Shown: positions 27,871 to 37,102, counted from the first letter of the stretch. The stretch is DNA of 64,000 nt from Niabella pedocola (GCF_021044425.1 NZ_JAJNEC010000004.1:1-64000); one strand, 5' to 3'. The notes: generated by a model not told the origin, from the letters alone. Program-made: numbers and translations.

Positions 27871-28525
27871 ACCACTAAGGCGCAACGCACCCGCAATGAT
27901 CGCGAGGAAAACGTCCCGGCCAATGACCTTGCGAAACCCCTGCGCACCTCACGGTTTATTTTTTACCGCTAAGACGCAACGCACCCAATGATCGCGAGGA
28001 AAACATCCTGGCCAATAAACTTGCGAAACCCTTGCGCACATTGCGGTTTATTCTTTACCGCTAAGGCGCAACGCACCCGCAATGATCGCAAGGAAAACAT
28101 CCTGGCCAATGACCTTGCGAAACCCTTGCGCACATTGCGGTTTATTCTTTACCGCTAAGGCGCAACGCACCCGCAATGATCGCAAGGAAAACATCCCGGC
28201 CAATGACCTTGCGAAACCCTTGCGTACATTGCGGTTCATTTTTTACCGCTAAGGCGCAACGCATCCGCAATGATCGCGAGAAAAACTTTCTGGCCAATAA
28301 TCTGCGAAACCCTTGCGCACATTGCGGTTTATTCTTTACCGCTAAGGCGCAACGCACCCGCAATGATCGCAAGGAAAACATCCCGGCCAATGACCTTGCG
28401 AAACCCTTGCGTACATTGCGGTTCATTTTTTACCGCTAAGGCGCAACGCATCCGCAATGATCGCGAGAAAAACTTTCTGGCCAATAATCTGCGAAACCCT
28501 TGCGCACATTGCGGTTCAATTTCCT
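27871..28525. repeat. 94-bp tandem repeat array between convergent genes
   Basis: Seven units start with ACCGCTAAG or a close variant at 27871, 27965, 28057, 28151, 28245, 28338 and 28432, with period 92-94 bp. Each unit has nested inverted pieces: CCTTGCGA with TCGCAAGG, and CATTGCGG with CCGCAATG. It fills most of the 830-bp space between the stop codons of the hybrid sensor and the CLC gene. Open frames through it (reading TAKAQRTRND on one strand) are products of the repeat and not genes. Similar AAGGCGCAA intergenic repeats are frequent in Bacteroidota genomes. Confidence 0.92.
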
Positions 28526-28587
28526 CTCCCCCCGCACAAAACACCGGCAAGGATACCGATACGCTTCCTTGCCGGCAGTTTAATAAA

Positions 28588-29871
28588 TTACTTCCTGTGA
28601 ATTTTTGGAACAGCGATCCGCTGCGCCTTATAAATACCAGAATGCCCGCTAAAATAATAAGCGGTGAAACAGGCAACCGCAAAATAAAGAATGTTTTCAC
28701 CACCAAACAGCTCCACCCCCATCACCATACAGGCAACGGGCGTATTGGTAGCGGCCGCAAATACGGCAATAAACCCAAGTCCGGCAAAAAGATCGGCCGG
28801 TGCGCCGCTTAATACGGCAATGGTGTTTCCCAGCGCAGCACCGATAAAGAACAAAGGCGTCACCTCCCCTCCTTTAAAACCGGCACTTAAGGTAACCGCA
28901 GTAAATAATAGTTTCCATAACCAGCTCCAGGCATCCACCCCTCCTGTAGTAAATGCGCTTACAATGCTGTTATGCCCGTTCGGATTTACCACGCCCAGTC
29001 CGAGATAATCAAAATTGCCCAATGCATAACAACCTCCGATGATCACAATACCACCCGCTACCGGGATCAGCCATTTTGCAGGAATCAGTCGTGTCCAGCC
29101 CCGCTTCAGCAAGTGGGTACAACGGGCAAACGCCATACCGGCCAATCCGAAAGCAATGCCGGCTCCAATTACTTTTAATAACAGCAGCAGATCAAAGGAA
29201 AAACCGGGGATCCAGGTGGTTACAGTTTGTGCGATCTTTGTATGAATGGTATAGTGCGTATGGATGATGCCATAACTGCTGCAAACAATATCCGCCAGTA
29301 CCGCTGAAATTAAACAGGGAATCAGCGCATGGTATTTGATCCGGCCGATGAACAATACTTCCATGGCAAACAGGGCACCTGCTACGGGCGTGCCAAATAC
29401 AGCCCCGAAGCCCGCGGCCATTCCACACATCAGCAGGACACTACGATCTTCCTTTTTCAGCCGGTACCATTTTGCAAAAATATCCGCAATACTGCCTCCC
29501 ATCTGTACGGCAGTACCCTCCCGGCCGGCAGACCCACCGAATAAGTGTGTAATAATGGTACCCAGCAGTACTAGCGGGGTCATGCGCGCAGGTACCCCAC
29601 CTCCCGGCTCGTGGATTTCATCCATTACCAGGTTATTGCCCGCTTCCGCATCCCTCCCGAAATAGTGATACAAGGCCCAAATCAACATACCGGCCAGCGG
29701 CAGTAAAAACAGCAGCCATAAATGCTGCCAGCGGGTATGCGTAGCCCAGTCCAGCAGCCATAAAAACAAGGCTACCAAAGATCCTGTTACAAATGAAAGA
29801 GGAACCAGCCGGATGGTCCAGTGTGCTAACTGGTGAAAGATTTTTCCCTGCTCTGTTTTGAATGAATACAT
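28588..29871 (-). CDS. CLC-type fluoride/proton antiporter (CLC-F)
   Basis: Polytopic CLC-family transporter of 427 residues with about ten or more membrane helices and no CBS domains. Its signatures fit the fluoride-exporting CLC-F branch: the gating region reads GSAGREGTAVQMGG (E118), and the position of the chloride-binding GSGIP motif is taken by GNNLVMDEIHEPG (N79-N80), lacking the Ser of chloride-type CLCs. The later pore segment is GFKGGEVTPLFFIGAALGN. CLC-F proteins expel fluoride in exchange for protons and protect enolase and other metal enzymes. A candidate fluoride riboswitch lies directly upstream (29910-29974), which strongly supports this reading. The gene is monocistronic and converges on the hybrid sensor gene across the 94-bp array. 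Confidence 0.9.
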   Translation of the reverse strand: MYSFKTEQGKIFHQLAHWTIRLVPLSFVTGSLVALFLWLLDWATHTRWQHLWLLFLLPLAGMLIWALYHYFGRDAEAGNNLVMDEIHEPGGGVPARMTPLVLLGTIITHLFGGSAGREGTAVQMGGSIADIFAKWYRLKKEDRSVLLMCGMAAGFGAVFGTPVAGALFAMEVLFIGRIKYHALIPCLISAVLADIVCSSYGIIHTHYTIHTKIAQTVTTWIPGFSFDLLLLLKVIGAGIAFGLAGMAFARCTHLLKRGWTRLIPAKWLIPVAGGIVIIGGCYALGNFDYLGLGVVNPNGHNSIVSAFTTGGVDAWSWLWKLLFTAVTLSAGFKGGEVTPLFFIGAALGNTIAVLSGAPADLFAGLGFIAVFAAATNTPVACMVMGVELFGGENILYFAVACFTAYYFSGHSGIYKAQRIAVPKIHRK

Positions 29872-29891
29872 CCTACAAATAGATTATCGGT

Positions 29892-29906
29892 GTAATAAAA
29901 TATTAC
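29892..29906 (-). promoter_or_regulatory. AT-rich hairpin between riboswitch and CLC start
   Basis: GTAATA and TATTAC form a perfect 6-bp stem with a 3-nt loop, 20 nt before the ATG and directly after the riboswitch 3' end. It may be part of the expression platform. Confidence 0.4.
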
Positions 29907-29909
29907 TAT

Positions 29910-29974
29910 TTGCAGGCGCCATCAGATCCCGCACGGGGCGTGAACGGTTGGTTCAGGAAGACACCATTTCCTGT
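29910..29974 (-). ncRNA. Candidate fluoride (crcB-motif) riboswitch
   Basis: Read on the minus strand upstream of the CLC-F gene: a hairpin with stem AGGAA/TTCCT (29972-29955) whose loop holds ATGGTGTC, then GAACCAACCG, a short CCC/GGG stem, and the 3' segment CTGATGGCGCCTGC (29925-29912). This order matches the fluoride riboswitch: GATGG-like loop, AACC linker and a CTGATGGC-CCTAC-like tail. The loop GGTGTC (29965-29960) can pair with GGCGCC (29920-29915), as needed for the pseudoknot that encloses fluoride and magnesium in known examples. The link to a fluoride exporter is the expected genetic context. Recognition was by eye, not by a covariance model. Confidence 0.82.
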
Positions 29975-30065
29975 TTTGTATACGCAAATATACGGTTTAT
30001 ACGATAGTTTTCCGTTATCAGCTATCAGCATTCAGCCTTCTAAAACAATAACCTTCTAACCTGAA

Positions 30066-32000
30066 CTATTCCGTCGCTGCCACTGCTTCCTGTCCGTACA
30101 TCTGGTCCTTGTACTTTAAGGAGGGCGATGCGATAAAGGCTCCGATCCCCAGCGATGCCCATTTTTCATCGATCGCGCTAATGGTTGCGTCATCCGCAAC
30201 GATGATGTTGGGCCAATCCCGCTGAAAGTTATCAAAGGCTTTGGTCTTAATTGTTCCGTCCAGTCCCATACAACTATAGCCTTCTTTTTGAGTAGGCGCC
30301 AGCACGTGATCCCGTACCGGATCCAGGTTATTGCAAAAACGCCAGAGTGCCAGGGGCAGATCCGCGGCATTTACCGTATGCTCTACATACAGGATCATTT
30401 TTATATATTCCATACCCGGCAGGGCAGCAATCTCCCGGTGCAGTTCTTTTATATGCCCTTTACGGTGCTTCTTAACAGAAATGATCAGACAGGGAATCTG
30501 GTCCTTCAACAGCGCATCGTTTACACCCGAGATTTCGCTAAACCGCCCGGAGAGCAGTGCAGCATAGCTGATGGCAGTATCCGGTGACAGCGCTGTATAT
30601 CCATCCTGGGTTTCCTCTTCAAACTTCAGCGTACCGTCGATACACATTTTTCCGCCAAAGCCCATTTTGCTGCAGCTGTGGTCCAGTACATCCATTGGTC
30701 CCTGGCTAAATGACAGATCTGTGGCGGGGTTCAGGTTCTTAAAGATCTCCCGGGCACAGGCTTTATAATCACTTAGTTTTAGCGCCCTTCCATCCACGGT
30801 TTGCGATACCAAAACGAGGATCTTATTAAACATCATTTGCCCTGCGCCCCACATGGCATTCATTACTTTTTGTCCCTGCCCCGCATAATCCTTATGAATC
30901 TTTGTGATCACCAGGTTGTGGAATACCCCTTCCACGGGCATTTCCATATCCTCTATTTCCGGCACCAGTGTCATTTTGATCGGCGCCAGGAAAATACGTT
31001 CCGTAGCCTTTCCCAGCCAGGCATCTTCCTGCGGCGGAATACCCACAATCGTTGCCGGGTATACCGGGTTCTTTTTATGCGTAATCGCGGTGATATGAAA
31101 TTTTGGATACCAGTCCGGAAGGGAATAATACCCGGTATGATCCCCGAAGGGGCCTTCCCAAAGCAGTTCATCCGCGGGGTCTACATATCCTTCGATCACA
31201 AAATCTGCATCCGCCGGCACTTCTATTTCCGGCTGGGTGATGCATTTTACGAGCTCTACTTTTTTCTTCCGCAGAAAACCTGCCAGCATATATTCATCTA
31301 CATTTTCGGGCAGGGGTGCCGTGGCCGAATAAGCATAAACCGGATCCCCACCCAGGGCTACCGCCACGGGCATCTTTTTATTGAGTTTTTTATACTCATT
31401 AAAATGCTTTGCCGAAACCTTATGTTTATGCCAATGCATGGCCGTAAGCTGCGGTCCAAATACCTGCATCCGGTACATGCCCACATTGCGGATATGATTA
31501 TTGGGATCCTTCGTATTGATAATGGGCAGGGTAATAAATGGACCTCCGTCCTGCGGCCAGCAGGTGATCACCGGCAACCTGGTAATATCCGGATTATCGG
31601 TAATGACCACTTCCTGGCAATCGCCACGCCCCTTTTTTACTTTTGGCATCCAGGATGCAAACGCACTTAGCTTGGGCAACAATTTCAGCTTGTCAATAAG
31701 GCCCTCTTTGGGTGCCGATAGTAACTTAAACAAATTTTCAATATCGCGGGCTACATCATCCAGCTGGTTTACCCCCAATGCCAGGCACATCCGCTTTTCG
31801 CTTCCATACGCATTCATCAGCACAGGAAAATCATAGCCGGTATTTTCAAAAAGAATGGCCTTGCCGCCTCCGGGTTCTTTGCTCATCCGGTCCGTGATTT
31901 CCGCCATTTCGAGCCTGGGGTCTACATAGGCTTTGATGCGTACCAGTTCTCCTGCTTTTTCAATTGCGTCAATAAACTCCTGTTGATTTTTATATGCCAT
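30066..32000 (-). CDS. UbiD-family decarboxylase
   Basis: A 644-residue member of the UbiD family, which uses prenylated flavin to decarboxylate aromatic or unsaturated acids. Seen in the sequence: N-terminal KNQQEFIDAIEKAGELVRI, the central HNVGMYRMQV-like stretch (IRNVGMYRMQVFGPQL), MHWHKHKVSAKHF, the EGPFGDHTGYYSLPDWYPKFHITAITHKKNPVYPA region with the conserved Glu-Gly-Pro and Asp-His, and PPQEDAWLGKATERIFLAPIK. Proteins of this length and type in Bacteroidota are usually annotated as menaquinone biosynthesis decarboxylase, but substrate is not fixed by sequence alone. The dipeptide epimerase gene lies 63 bp upstream in the same direction, so the two may be co-transcribed; no pathway link is obvious. 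Confidence 0.88.
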   Translation of the reverse strand: MAYKNQQEFIDAIEKAGELVRIKAYVDPRLEMAEITDRMSKEPGGGKAILFENTGYDFPVLMNAYGSEKRMCLALGVNQLDDVARDIENLFKLLSAPKEGLIDKLKLLPKLSAFASWMPKVKKGRGDCQEVVITDNPDITRLPVITCWPQDGGPFITLPIINTKDPNNHIRNVGMYRMQVFGPQLTAMHWHKHKVSAKHFNEYKKLNKKMPVAVALGGDPVYAYSATAPLPENVDEYMLAGFLRKKKVELVKCITQPEIEVPADADFVIEGYVDPADELLWEGPFGDHTGYYSLPDWYPKFHITAITHKKNPVYPATIVGIPPQEDAWLGKATERIFLAPIKMTLVPEIEDMEMPVEGVFHNLVITKIHKDYAGQGQKVMNAMWGAGQMMFNKILVLVSQTVDGRALKLSDYKACAREIFKNLNPATDLSFSQGPMDVLDHSCSKMGFGGKMCIDGTLKFEEETQDGYTALSPDTAISYAALLSGRFSEISGVNDALLKDQIPCLIISVKKHRKGHIKELHREIAALPGMEYIKMILYVEHTVNAADLPLALWRFCNNLDPVRDHVLAPTQKEGYSCMGLDGTIKTKAFDNFQRDWPNIIVADDATISAIDEKWASLGIGAFIASPSLKYKDQMYGQEAVAATE

Positions 32001-32063
32001 TTTGAGATTTCAGATTCAGATTTGAGATTTCAGACTTGAGAATTCAGATGGTGGCCTGAAATA

Positions 32064-33089
32064 TTAAACGTTAAACAATCCTTTATATTCCACGCCCAGT
32101 CCTGGTTCATTACTATAGATGAGTTTGCCGTAATCAAATCCCAGTCCTGTGGCCACATCTTCTTCCAGCAGCAAGGGTCCGTCTACATCCACATGATCAA
32201 TAAAGGGGGCCAGGTGCGCAATAGCGGCTGAGCCTATCGTGCTTTCATTCATACAGCCCATCATGATCTTTAATCCCAGCCTGCGGGCATTTTTTATCAT
32301 GCGCAGCGCCGGGGTAATACCACTACATTTCGTTAGCTTTATATTAATGCCGTGAAAATGGTTCACACATTTCTCCACGTCCTGTTCAAAAACACAGGCT
32401 TCATCTGCATATAAGGGCAACGAAGATTTTTCATACAATACCTTCATCCCTTCCCAGTTATCCTTAGCCAGGGGCTGTTCTACATACTCCACTCCCAACG
32501 CTTCCAGTTCCGGGATCAGCTTTAACGCCGTTTCCAGGTCCCATCCCGCGTTTGCATCCACCCGCAACGGTACATCGGTTACCGTACGTAATGCTTTTAC
32601 AATTGCCAGGTCATCTGCAGTGCCAACTTTTACCTTGTATACCGGCCACGGACGTTCTTTCAGCTTTGCGACCATTTTATCTACCGTGTCAATGCCAATG
32701 GTAAAATCCGTTAACGGGTTGTTGGCCGGATCGCCTTTCAGGAGCTGGTACAGTGGCTTTCTGCTCATGCGTGCCCAGATATCCCAGGCCGCCATATCCA
32801 ACGCGCATACCAGGAAGGGATTATTAGGTAATAAATGATGCAGGAAATGCCAGTACCGGTCGGGCTCTGTAAATGCAAACCGCTCAATCATCGTTTTCTT
32901 GGCCTCCAGGTCCCGTATCATATCCGCTACCGTAATATGATAATAGGTAATTGCCGGCGCTTCGCCATAACCTTTAATACCAAAATGTTCCAGCTCTACG
33001 ATCAAGGTAGGCTGATGTGTTTTTGTTCCCTTGGATATGGTAAAGGGATGCCTGAATTTTAAATCAAACGGATAATATTGACACTTCAC
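32064..33089 (-). CDS. Dipeptide (Ala-D/L-Glu type) epimerase, enolase superfamily
   Basis: A 341-residue enolase-superfamily enzyme of the muconate-lactonizing subgroup. It has the N-terminal capping domain (FRHPFTISKGTKTHQPTLIVEL) and a barrel with the K-x-K acid/base motif YKVKVG (K152, K154), metal ligands in VDANAGW (D178), YVEQPL (E204) and YADEA (D229), a second catalytic Lys in NIKLTKCSG, and the C-terminal GCMNESTIG loop typical of L-Ala-D/L-Glu epimerases. Such enzymes recycle murein peptides or act on other dipeptides; the exact dipeptide cannot be told. It runs leftward into the UbiD-family gene. Between the two is a 63-bp spacer made of repeated GAGATTTCAGA-like words. Confidence 0.88.
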   Translation of the reverse strand: MKCQYYPFDLKFRHPFTISKGTKTHQPTLIVELEHFGIKGYGEAPAITYYHITVADMIRDLEAKKTMIERFAFTEPDRYWHFLHHLLPNNPFLVCALDMAAWDIWARMSRKPLYQLLKGDPANNPLTDFTIGIDTVDKMVAKLKERPWPVYKVKVGTADDLAIVKALRTVTDVPLRVDANAGWDLETALKLIPELEALGVEYVEQPLAKDNWEGMKVLYEKSSLPLYADEACVFEQDVEKCVNHFHGINIKLTKCSGITPALRMIKNARRLGLKIMMGCMNESTIGSAAIAHLAPFIDHVDVDGPLLLEEDVATGLGFDYGKLIYSNEPGLGVEYKGLFNV

Positions 33090-33317
33090 GCTTCAGTTAC
33101 CGGTACCCCCGGCCGGGTTTTGGCAAATGTAAGACAAAGGAACTGAATCGCTGCTACCGGCAGGAAAGGCTTGGCAATACATTTGTTTGCAACCGTAGAT
33201 GCACGTTTCCTGATCTGTGCACCGGCGGCTGTTATTCAACAAAACGCAGAAAGAATCTGCGGAGGTAACCAAAACCGCTGTATTTTTTGTAAATTTAAGT
33301 ACACAAAAACGGCGATT

Positions 33318-34163
33318 ATGAAAAAGCTATTGGTTGTTACCGATTTCTCTGACGCAGCCAGCCACGCGGTAGATTATGCCTGCAACCTGGTGAACCGGCT
33401 GGACGCAACCCATTTTTTCATATTGAATACGTATGAAAGTGTACCCATCTACGATTCCGGGGAAGCCGGCTCGCTGGCGCTGAGCATGCAGGAAGCAGAT
33501 GCGCTGGAAGAAGGGCGTCATGAATCACTGCAACTGCTTAAGGAGCGGGTGCGCGATCAGCTGAAACCTCCCGCGGCACTTACCACCCTGGTTGTAAATG
33601 ATGCATTGGCAACGGCTGTGAACCAGGTTTGCGCAGATGAGGATATTGACCTGGTGATCATGGGCTTTAAACCTAAAGATGAATTCGAAACCTTTCTTGT
33701 GGGTGATAATGTGCAACGGGGTGTAGACAAGATCCATTACCCGGTACTGCTGGTGCCTAAATATGCGCCCATTACCATTCCGGATCATATTGTATTGGCC
33801 TCCGACTTCAGAGCCCCGTTGAGCAAATCCATCCGGGCTAAACTGCATAAATTCCTGGACCGGCTGAATGCACGGGTAACCGCTGTACACCGGTGTTTGA
33901 AAAATGAGCTGAACGAAAAAGAAAACAAGCTGGCCAACGAATTGCAACTGGAATTGCAAAACTATCACTTCCGGCTGCATGTTGCTAAGAACGTGGAGGA
34001 TCTGCCAACGGTGGTCAATGATTTTGCAAAAAAAGACAATGCATCGCTGATCATCTCCATCCATAAAATGCGCAGCTTTCTTTCGGGCCTGTTTCATAAA
34101 AGTATCACCAAAAATCTGGCCTGGCGCAGCGAGGTACCGGTATTGGTGCTACATATGGAATGA
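33318..34163 (+). CDS. Tandem universal stress protein
   Basis: Cytoplasmic protein of 281 residues with two UspA domains. The frame is open from 33171, but MKKLLVVTDFSDAASHAVDYA at 33318 is the canonical Usp start, so the upstream part is left out. Domain 1 (about 1-145) has the strand-helix pattern DFS...A, DLVIMGFKPKDEFETFLVGDN and PVLLVPKYA; domain 2 (about 150-281) starts HIVLASDFRAPLSKSIRAKL and ends FHKSITKNLAWRSEVPVLVL. ATP-binding G-2x-G-9x-G(S/T) is not fully kept in domain 1 (GFKPKDEFETFLVGDN), so nucleotide binding is uncertain. It stands alone, divergent from the epimerase gene. Its role is probably in stress survival. Confidence 0.88.
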   Translation: MKKLLVVTDFSDAASHAVDYACNLVNRLDATHFFILNTYESVPIYDSGEAGSLALSMQEADALEEGRHESLQLLKERVRDQLKPPAALTTLVVNDALATAVNQVCADEDIDLVIMGFKPKDEFETFLVGDNVQRGVDKIHYPVLLVPKYAPITIPDHIVLASDFRAPLSKSIRAKLHKFLDRLNARVTAVHRCLKNELNEKENKLANELQLELQNYHFRLHVAKNVEDLPTVVNDFAKKDNASLIISIHKMRSFLSGLFHKSITKNLAWRSEVPVLVLHME

Positions 34164-34332
34164 ATGTTTATTTTTCGTTTAACCTTTCAGGTTTCACGCT
34201 AGAGCCGCCCGATGCCCTTCCCCAACGTCCCCATCCCGGGAACAAGGTTTAAGGTTCAAGAGTTCATGTTTAACATCAGATGGATTCGTTGCCTGGAAGC
34301 CCAACTAAAAACTAATGACTGACACTGGTACC

Positions 34333-34365
34333 TCCCGGACGTCCCCTGCGGGAGACATCCCGGGA
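34333..34365. repeat. Dispersed palindromic element copy
   Basis: TCCCGGACGTCCCC-TGC-GGGAGACATCCCGGGA forms a nearly perfect palindrome and contains the GTCCCCTGCGGGAGAC core of the 101-bp array. It lies in the 267-bp space between the stop codons of the stress protein and rmuC genes, next to words such as TTTAAGGTTCAAG that also recur beside other copies. Confidence 0.7.
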
Positions 34366-34430
34366 ACCGGAGGATTCCAGGGTTAAGGTTTTATGTCAAT
34401 GCGTTCAATGCCTGGCAGGCAGTCCTGCCT

Positions 34431-35957
34431 TTACATGCCCGGATCATCTTCATTCCCCGGAGCTGTTTCGTCTTCGGGCAATGGTTCCAGCGCTGTAAGA
34501 TATTTTTCGGGGATCTGTTTGCTGGTTTTTGCTTCAAGATTTTTGATGCGCTCAAAACGGCCGATAATGGTATGCCCTTTTTTTGTTCCTTCGGATAGAT
34601 GATTCATGGCATCCCGGTGCGCTTTGGATGCCAGGGAAAGCGCATGCTCCACCCGGTCCATTTCTTCCAGGAAGAGTACAAATTTGTTATACAGCTCACC
34701 GCACTGACGAAAGATCTCTTCTACGTTCTTTACCTGGTTTTCCTTCTGCCACAACAGCCGCACCACCTTGAGGGTGGCCACCAGTGTGGTGGGCGTAATC
34801 AGGACCACCTTTCTTTTTAAGGCCTGGTTAAACAGTTCCGCGTTCTGATTGAGGGCCAGGGTGAGTGCCGATTCTACCGGCATAAAGAGAAACACATAAT
34901 CCGGGGTATTCAATCCTGCCAGCGACTGGTAATTTTTATCAGCAAGACGTTCAATATGTTCCGTTACACTGCGGGTGTGCTGCCGGAGATACTCCTGTTT
35001 GGCATTGAGATCGCCGGCATTAAAATAGTTTACATAAGCGGTGAGGGAAACCTTGCTATCAATAACAATATGCTTACTGTTGGGAAGCCGCAGGATAAAA
35101 TCCGGTCGCCGTACCTGTTCGTCTGCACGGTCGCGATAAACTTCTTCCCTTGTATAATCAATATATTTTTGAAGCCCTTCCGTTTCAAGGATCATATTTA
35201 GCCGGTCTTCTCCCCAGTTCCCCTGCATTTTCACTTCCGCCTTCAGTGCGGTAGCCAGGCTACGGGCTTCATCACCCAGTTGCACATTTAATTTTTGCAG
35301 CAACTCGATCTCTTTTTTCAGCGAGGTAAACTCCTGGATATCTTCCTTACGGGTAGCTTCCACTTTTTCGCGGAACTGATCCAGGTTCAGTTTCAGCGGT
35401 TCCAGGATGGTACTTAATTCCTTTTTATTGGCCTCCGTAAATGTTTTTCGTTTTTCTTCCAGCACATCGGTGGCCAGCGTTTTAAACTGTTCATGCGAAA
35501 GCTGGTGCAGCTTTTCCAGTTCGGTGGCAAACAACGCCAGCTTTTCCGTGAGCGCGCCCTCCTTTTCTTTTAAGCCTGCCAATTCATTATTCAATTGCAG
35601 GATCTTTTGATCGCGCTGCTCCACCGCGGCTTTTGAAAACTTCTGCTCCGATTCTTTCGTCAGCGCCAGGATCTCTTTCTGCTGTTGCTGCGCAGCCCAT
35701 TTTTCATCCTTTAACTCTTCCTGCAAGAGGCGGATATTTTCCTGCAGTAATGCTCCCGCTTCCCGGGAAATATATTGTTGCTGTATTTCTTCCCGCGACA
35801 GGCGTGCTGCGTTGGATTGCTCCAGCACGCTGATCTTTTTTTGTAACTCATCTGCAACGGATCGCGGCACAGCCGCCGCTGCAAATATTTTCCGTGCAAT
35901 CAGGTAGCCGATAAGCGCACCGATAATAATTCCGAGAAGCAGGTATAAACTTTCCAT
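34431..35957 (-). CDS. rmuC: DNA recombination protein RmuC
   Basis: RmuC-family protein that limits inversions at short inverted repeats; family members resemble membrane-tethered nuclease-fold proteins. From the ATG at 35957 it has 508 residues: an N-terminal membrane anchor (MESLYLLLGIIIGALIGYLIA), a long coiled coil (about 30-220), and the conserved C-terminal domain with MQGNWGEDRLNMILETEGL, RPDFILRLPNSKHIVIDSKVSLTAY and TLVATLKVVRLLWQKENQ. Starts at 35969 and 35999 are also in frame. It has a PD-(D/E)xK-like arrangement (DFILRL...IDSKVS). It is a single gene following the bestrophin gene divergently on neither side; both run leftward with a 60-bp gap. Confidence 0.92.
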   Translation of the reverse strand: MESLYLLLGIIIGALIGYLIARKIFAAAAVPRSVADELQKKISVLEQSNAARLSREEIQQQYISREAGALLQENIRLLQEELKDEKWAAQQQQKEILALTKESEQKFSKAAVEQRDQKILQLNNELAGLKEKEGALTEKLALFATELEKLHQLSHEQFKTLATDVLEEKRKTFTEANKKELSTILEPLKLNLDQFREKVEATRKEDIQEFTSLKKEIELLQKLNVQLGDEARSLATALKAEVKMQGNWGEDRLNMILETEGLQKYIDYTREEVYRDRADEQVRRPDFILRLPNSKHIVIDSKVSLTAYVNYFNAGDLNAKQEYLRQHTRSVTEHIERLADKNYQSLAGLNTPDYVFLFMPVESALTLALNQNAELFNQALKRKVVLITPTTLVATLKVVRLLWQKENQVKNVEEIFRQCGELYNKFVLFLEEMDRVEHALSLASKAHRDAMNHLSEGTKKGHTIIGRFERIKNLEAKTSKQIPEKYLTALEPLPEDETAPGNEDDPGM

Positions 35958-36059
35958 AGTCAGATCCATTCCGTTAATAAATCCCGTCTTATGATTCAAC
36001 TACAAAAGTTCACCTTTTTTCTGAGATTCCGGCATCAAAAAGCAAATTTTGCCGGCCGG

Positions 36060-37061
36060 TTACATGAGTATGTTATTTACCGGAGTTATCGGTTCCGGCA
36101 GGTTTGTTTCTCCCAGCATGTCCCGGAGATCGATCTCGATCGTGCGGCTCATAGAGGTCATAGGGATATCATTTGCCCCTCCCTCAAAGGGATTTTCGGT
36201 GCTTTCCCCCACTTGTTCCAGTACCAGGAAGATCCAGCCCACCAATACACTAAAGGGTATAGCGAGCCACACAAACCCGTTGCCCAGTTTTGAAAATTCG
36301 CTGATAAACCCCAGGGGCAGCAACAAGGTGAGCAGGTATACAAAATACAGGTTGATGCTGGCAAACTGCCGGGGATAGGGAAAATTTTTGATCCGTTCAC
36401 ACTTGCCCTGTTGATCGTAAAGCTCTTTTAACAGCCGTTCCATCTCCACATAATTCAAATCGTTGATGCGTCCTTCCTGATTCAGTTGTGTTAATTGCGC
36501 CGATTGGGCAGCGATCAGCTGTGTGGCCCGGTTCTTCTTTTTTAAAATGGCACTGCATTCCGCTTCGCTCAGATAGGGCTGCAACACATCCTGCAGTTGC
36601 GTTTCCCATTCCGGCACCCGGTAGTGCTTTAAATAACGCCGGTTATAGCTTTTGGTTTTTACATGCTCCCAGCCGCGCGTTTCCCGCAGCTGGAAACGCA
36701 ATGCCGCCAGCCACGCAAAATGACGATACAGCAGTGTTCTTTGTATACCCGCCTCCGCTGCTGTTTCTGTTCTTATAAAGTCCATTACCATGATACCCCA
36801 GGACCGGCTGCAATTAATGATGGCACCCCATATCTGCCGTGCTTCCCAAAGGCGGTTGTAGGTTTGGGTATTGCGGAAGCCGGCCACGAAGGCAGCCGCC
36901 GTACCAACAAGTGCTACCGGCACCCAGGGCACGGCCAGCCATTTCCACCCGGTGATATAATAGATTGCAGTGGGAATGCTGCTTACCAGCAGCATAAAAC
37001 CGATCTTGGACCAGGTCCATGGAATAAATTCTCTCAGCCTGTAATGGGTTCCGGTATGCAT
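36060..37061 (-). CDS. Bestrophin-family ion channel
   Basis: A 333-residue bestrophin (UPF0187/YneE-like) membrane protein. It has the typical start with WTWSKIGFMLLVSSIPTAIYY, a second helix WVPVALVGTAAAFVAGFRNTQTYNRLWEAR, where FRNTQTYNRLWEAR is the most conserved part of the bacterial family, an amphipathic middle, and the later pair of helices (PRQFASINLYFVYLLTLLLPLGF and LAIPFSVLVGWIFLVLEQVGES). It ends with TENPFEGGANDIPM, also a family signature. Bacterial homologues form pentameric channels for cations or anions. It is 41 bp downstream of a small membrane protein gene in the same direction and could be co-transcribed with it. Confidence 0.9.
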   Translation of the reverse strand: MHTGTHYRLREFIPWTWSKIGFMLLVSSIPTAIYYITGWKWLAVPWVPVALVGTAAAFVAGFRNTQTYNRLWEARQIWGAIINCSRSWGIMVMDFIRTETAAEAGIQRTLLYRHFAWLAALRFQLRETRGWEHVKTKSYNRRYLKHYRVPEWETQLQDVLQPYLSEAECSAILKKKNRATQLIAAQSAQLTQLNQEGRINDLNYVEMERLLKELYDQQGKCERIKNFPYPRQFASINLYFVYLLTLLLPLGFISEFSKLGNGFVWLAIPFSVLVGWIFLVLEQVGESTENPFEGGANDIPMTSMSRTIEIDLRDMLGETNLPEPITPVNNILM

Positions 37062-37102
37062 TTTTTAAATGATTTGTTGATGTTGATTGCAACAGGGTTG
37101 TT

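Noticed and set aside
28142..28812. Open frames on both strands across the 94-bp array
   Set aside because: They follow the repeat (TAKAQRTRND-like translations), as is common for spurious genes in Bacteroidota repeats.
30801..31670. 289-codon frame on the plus strand
   Set aside because: It is antisense to the UbiD-family gene and has no recognisable motif.
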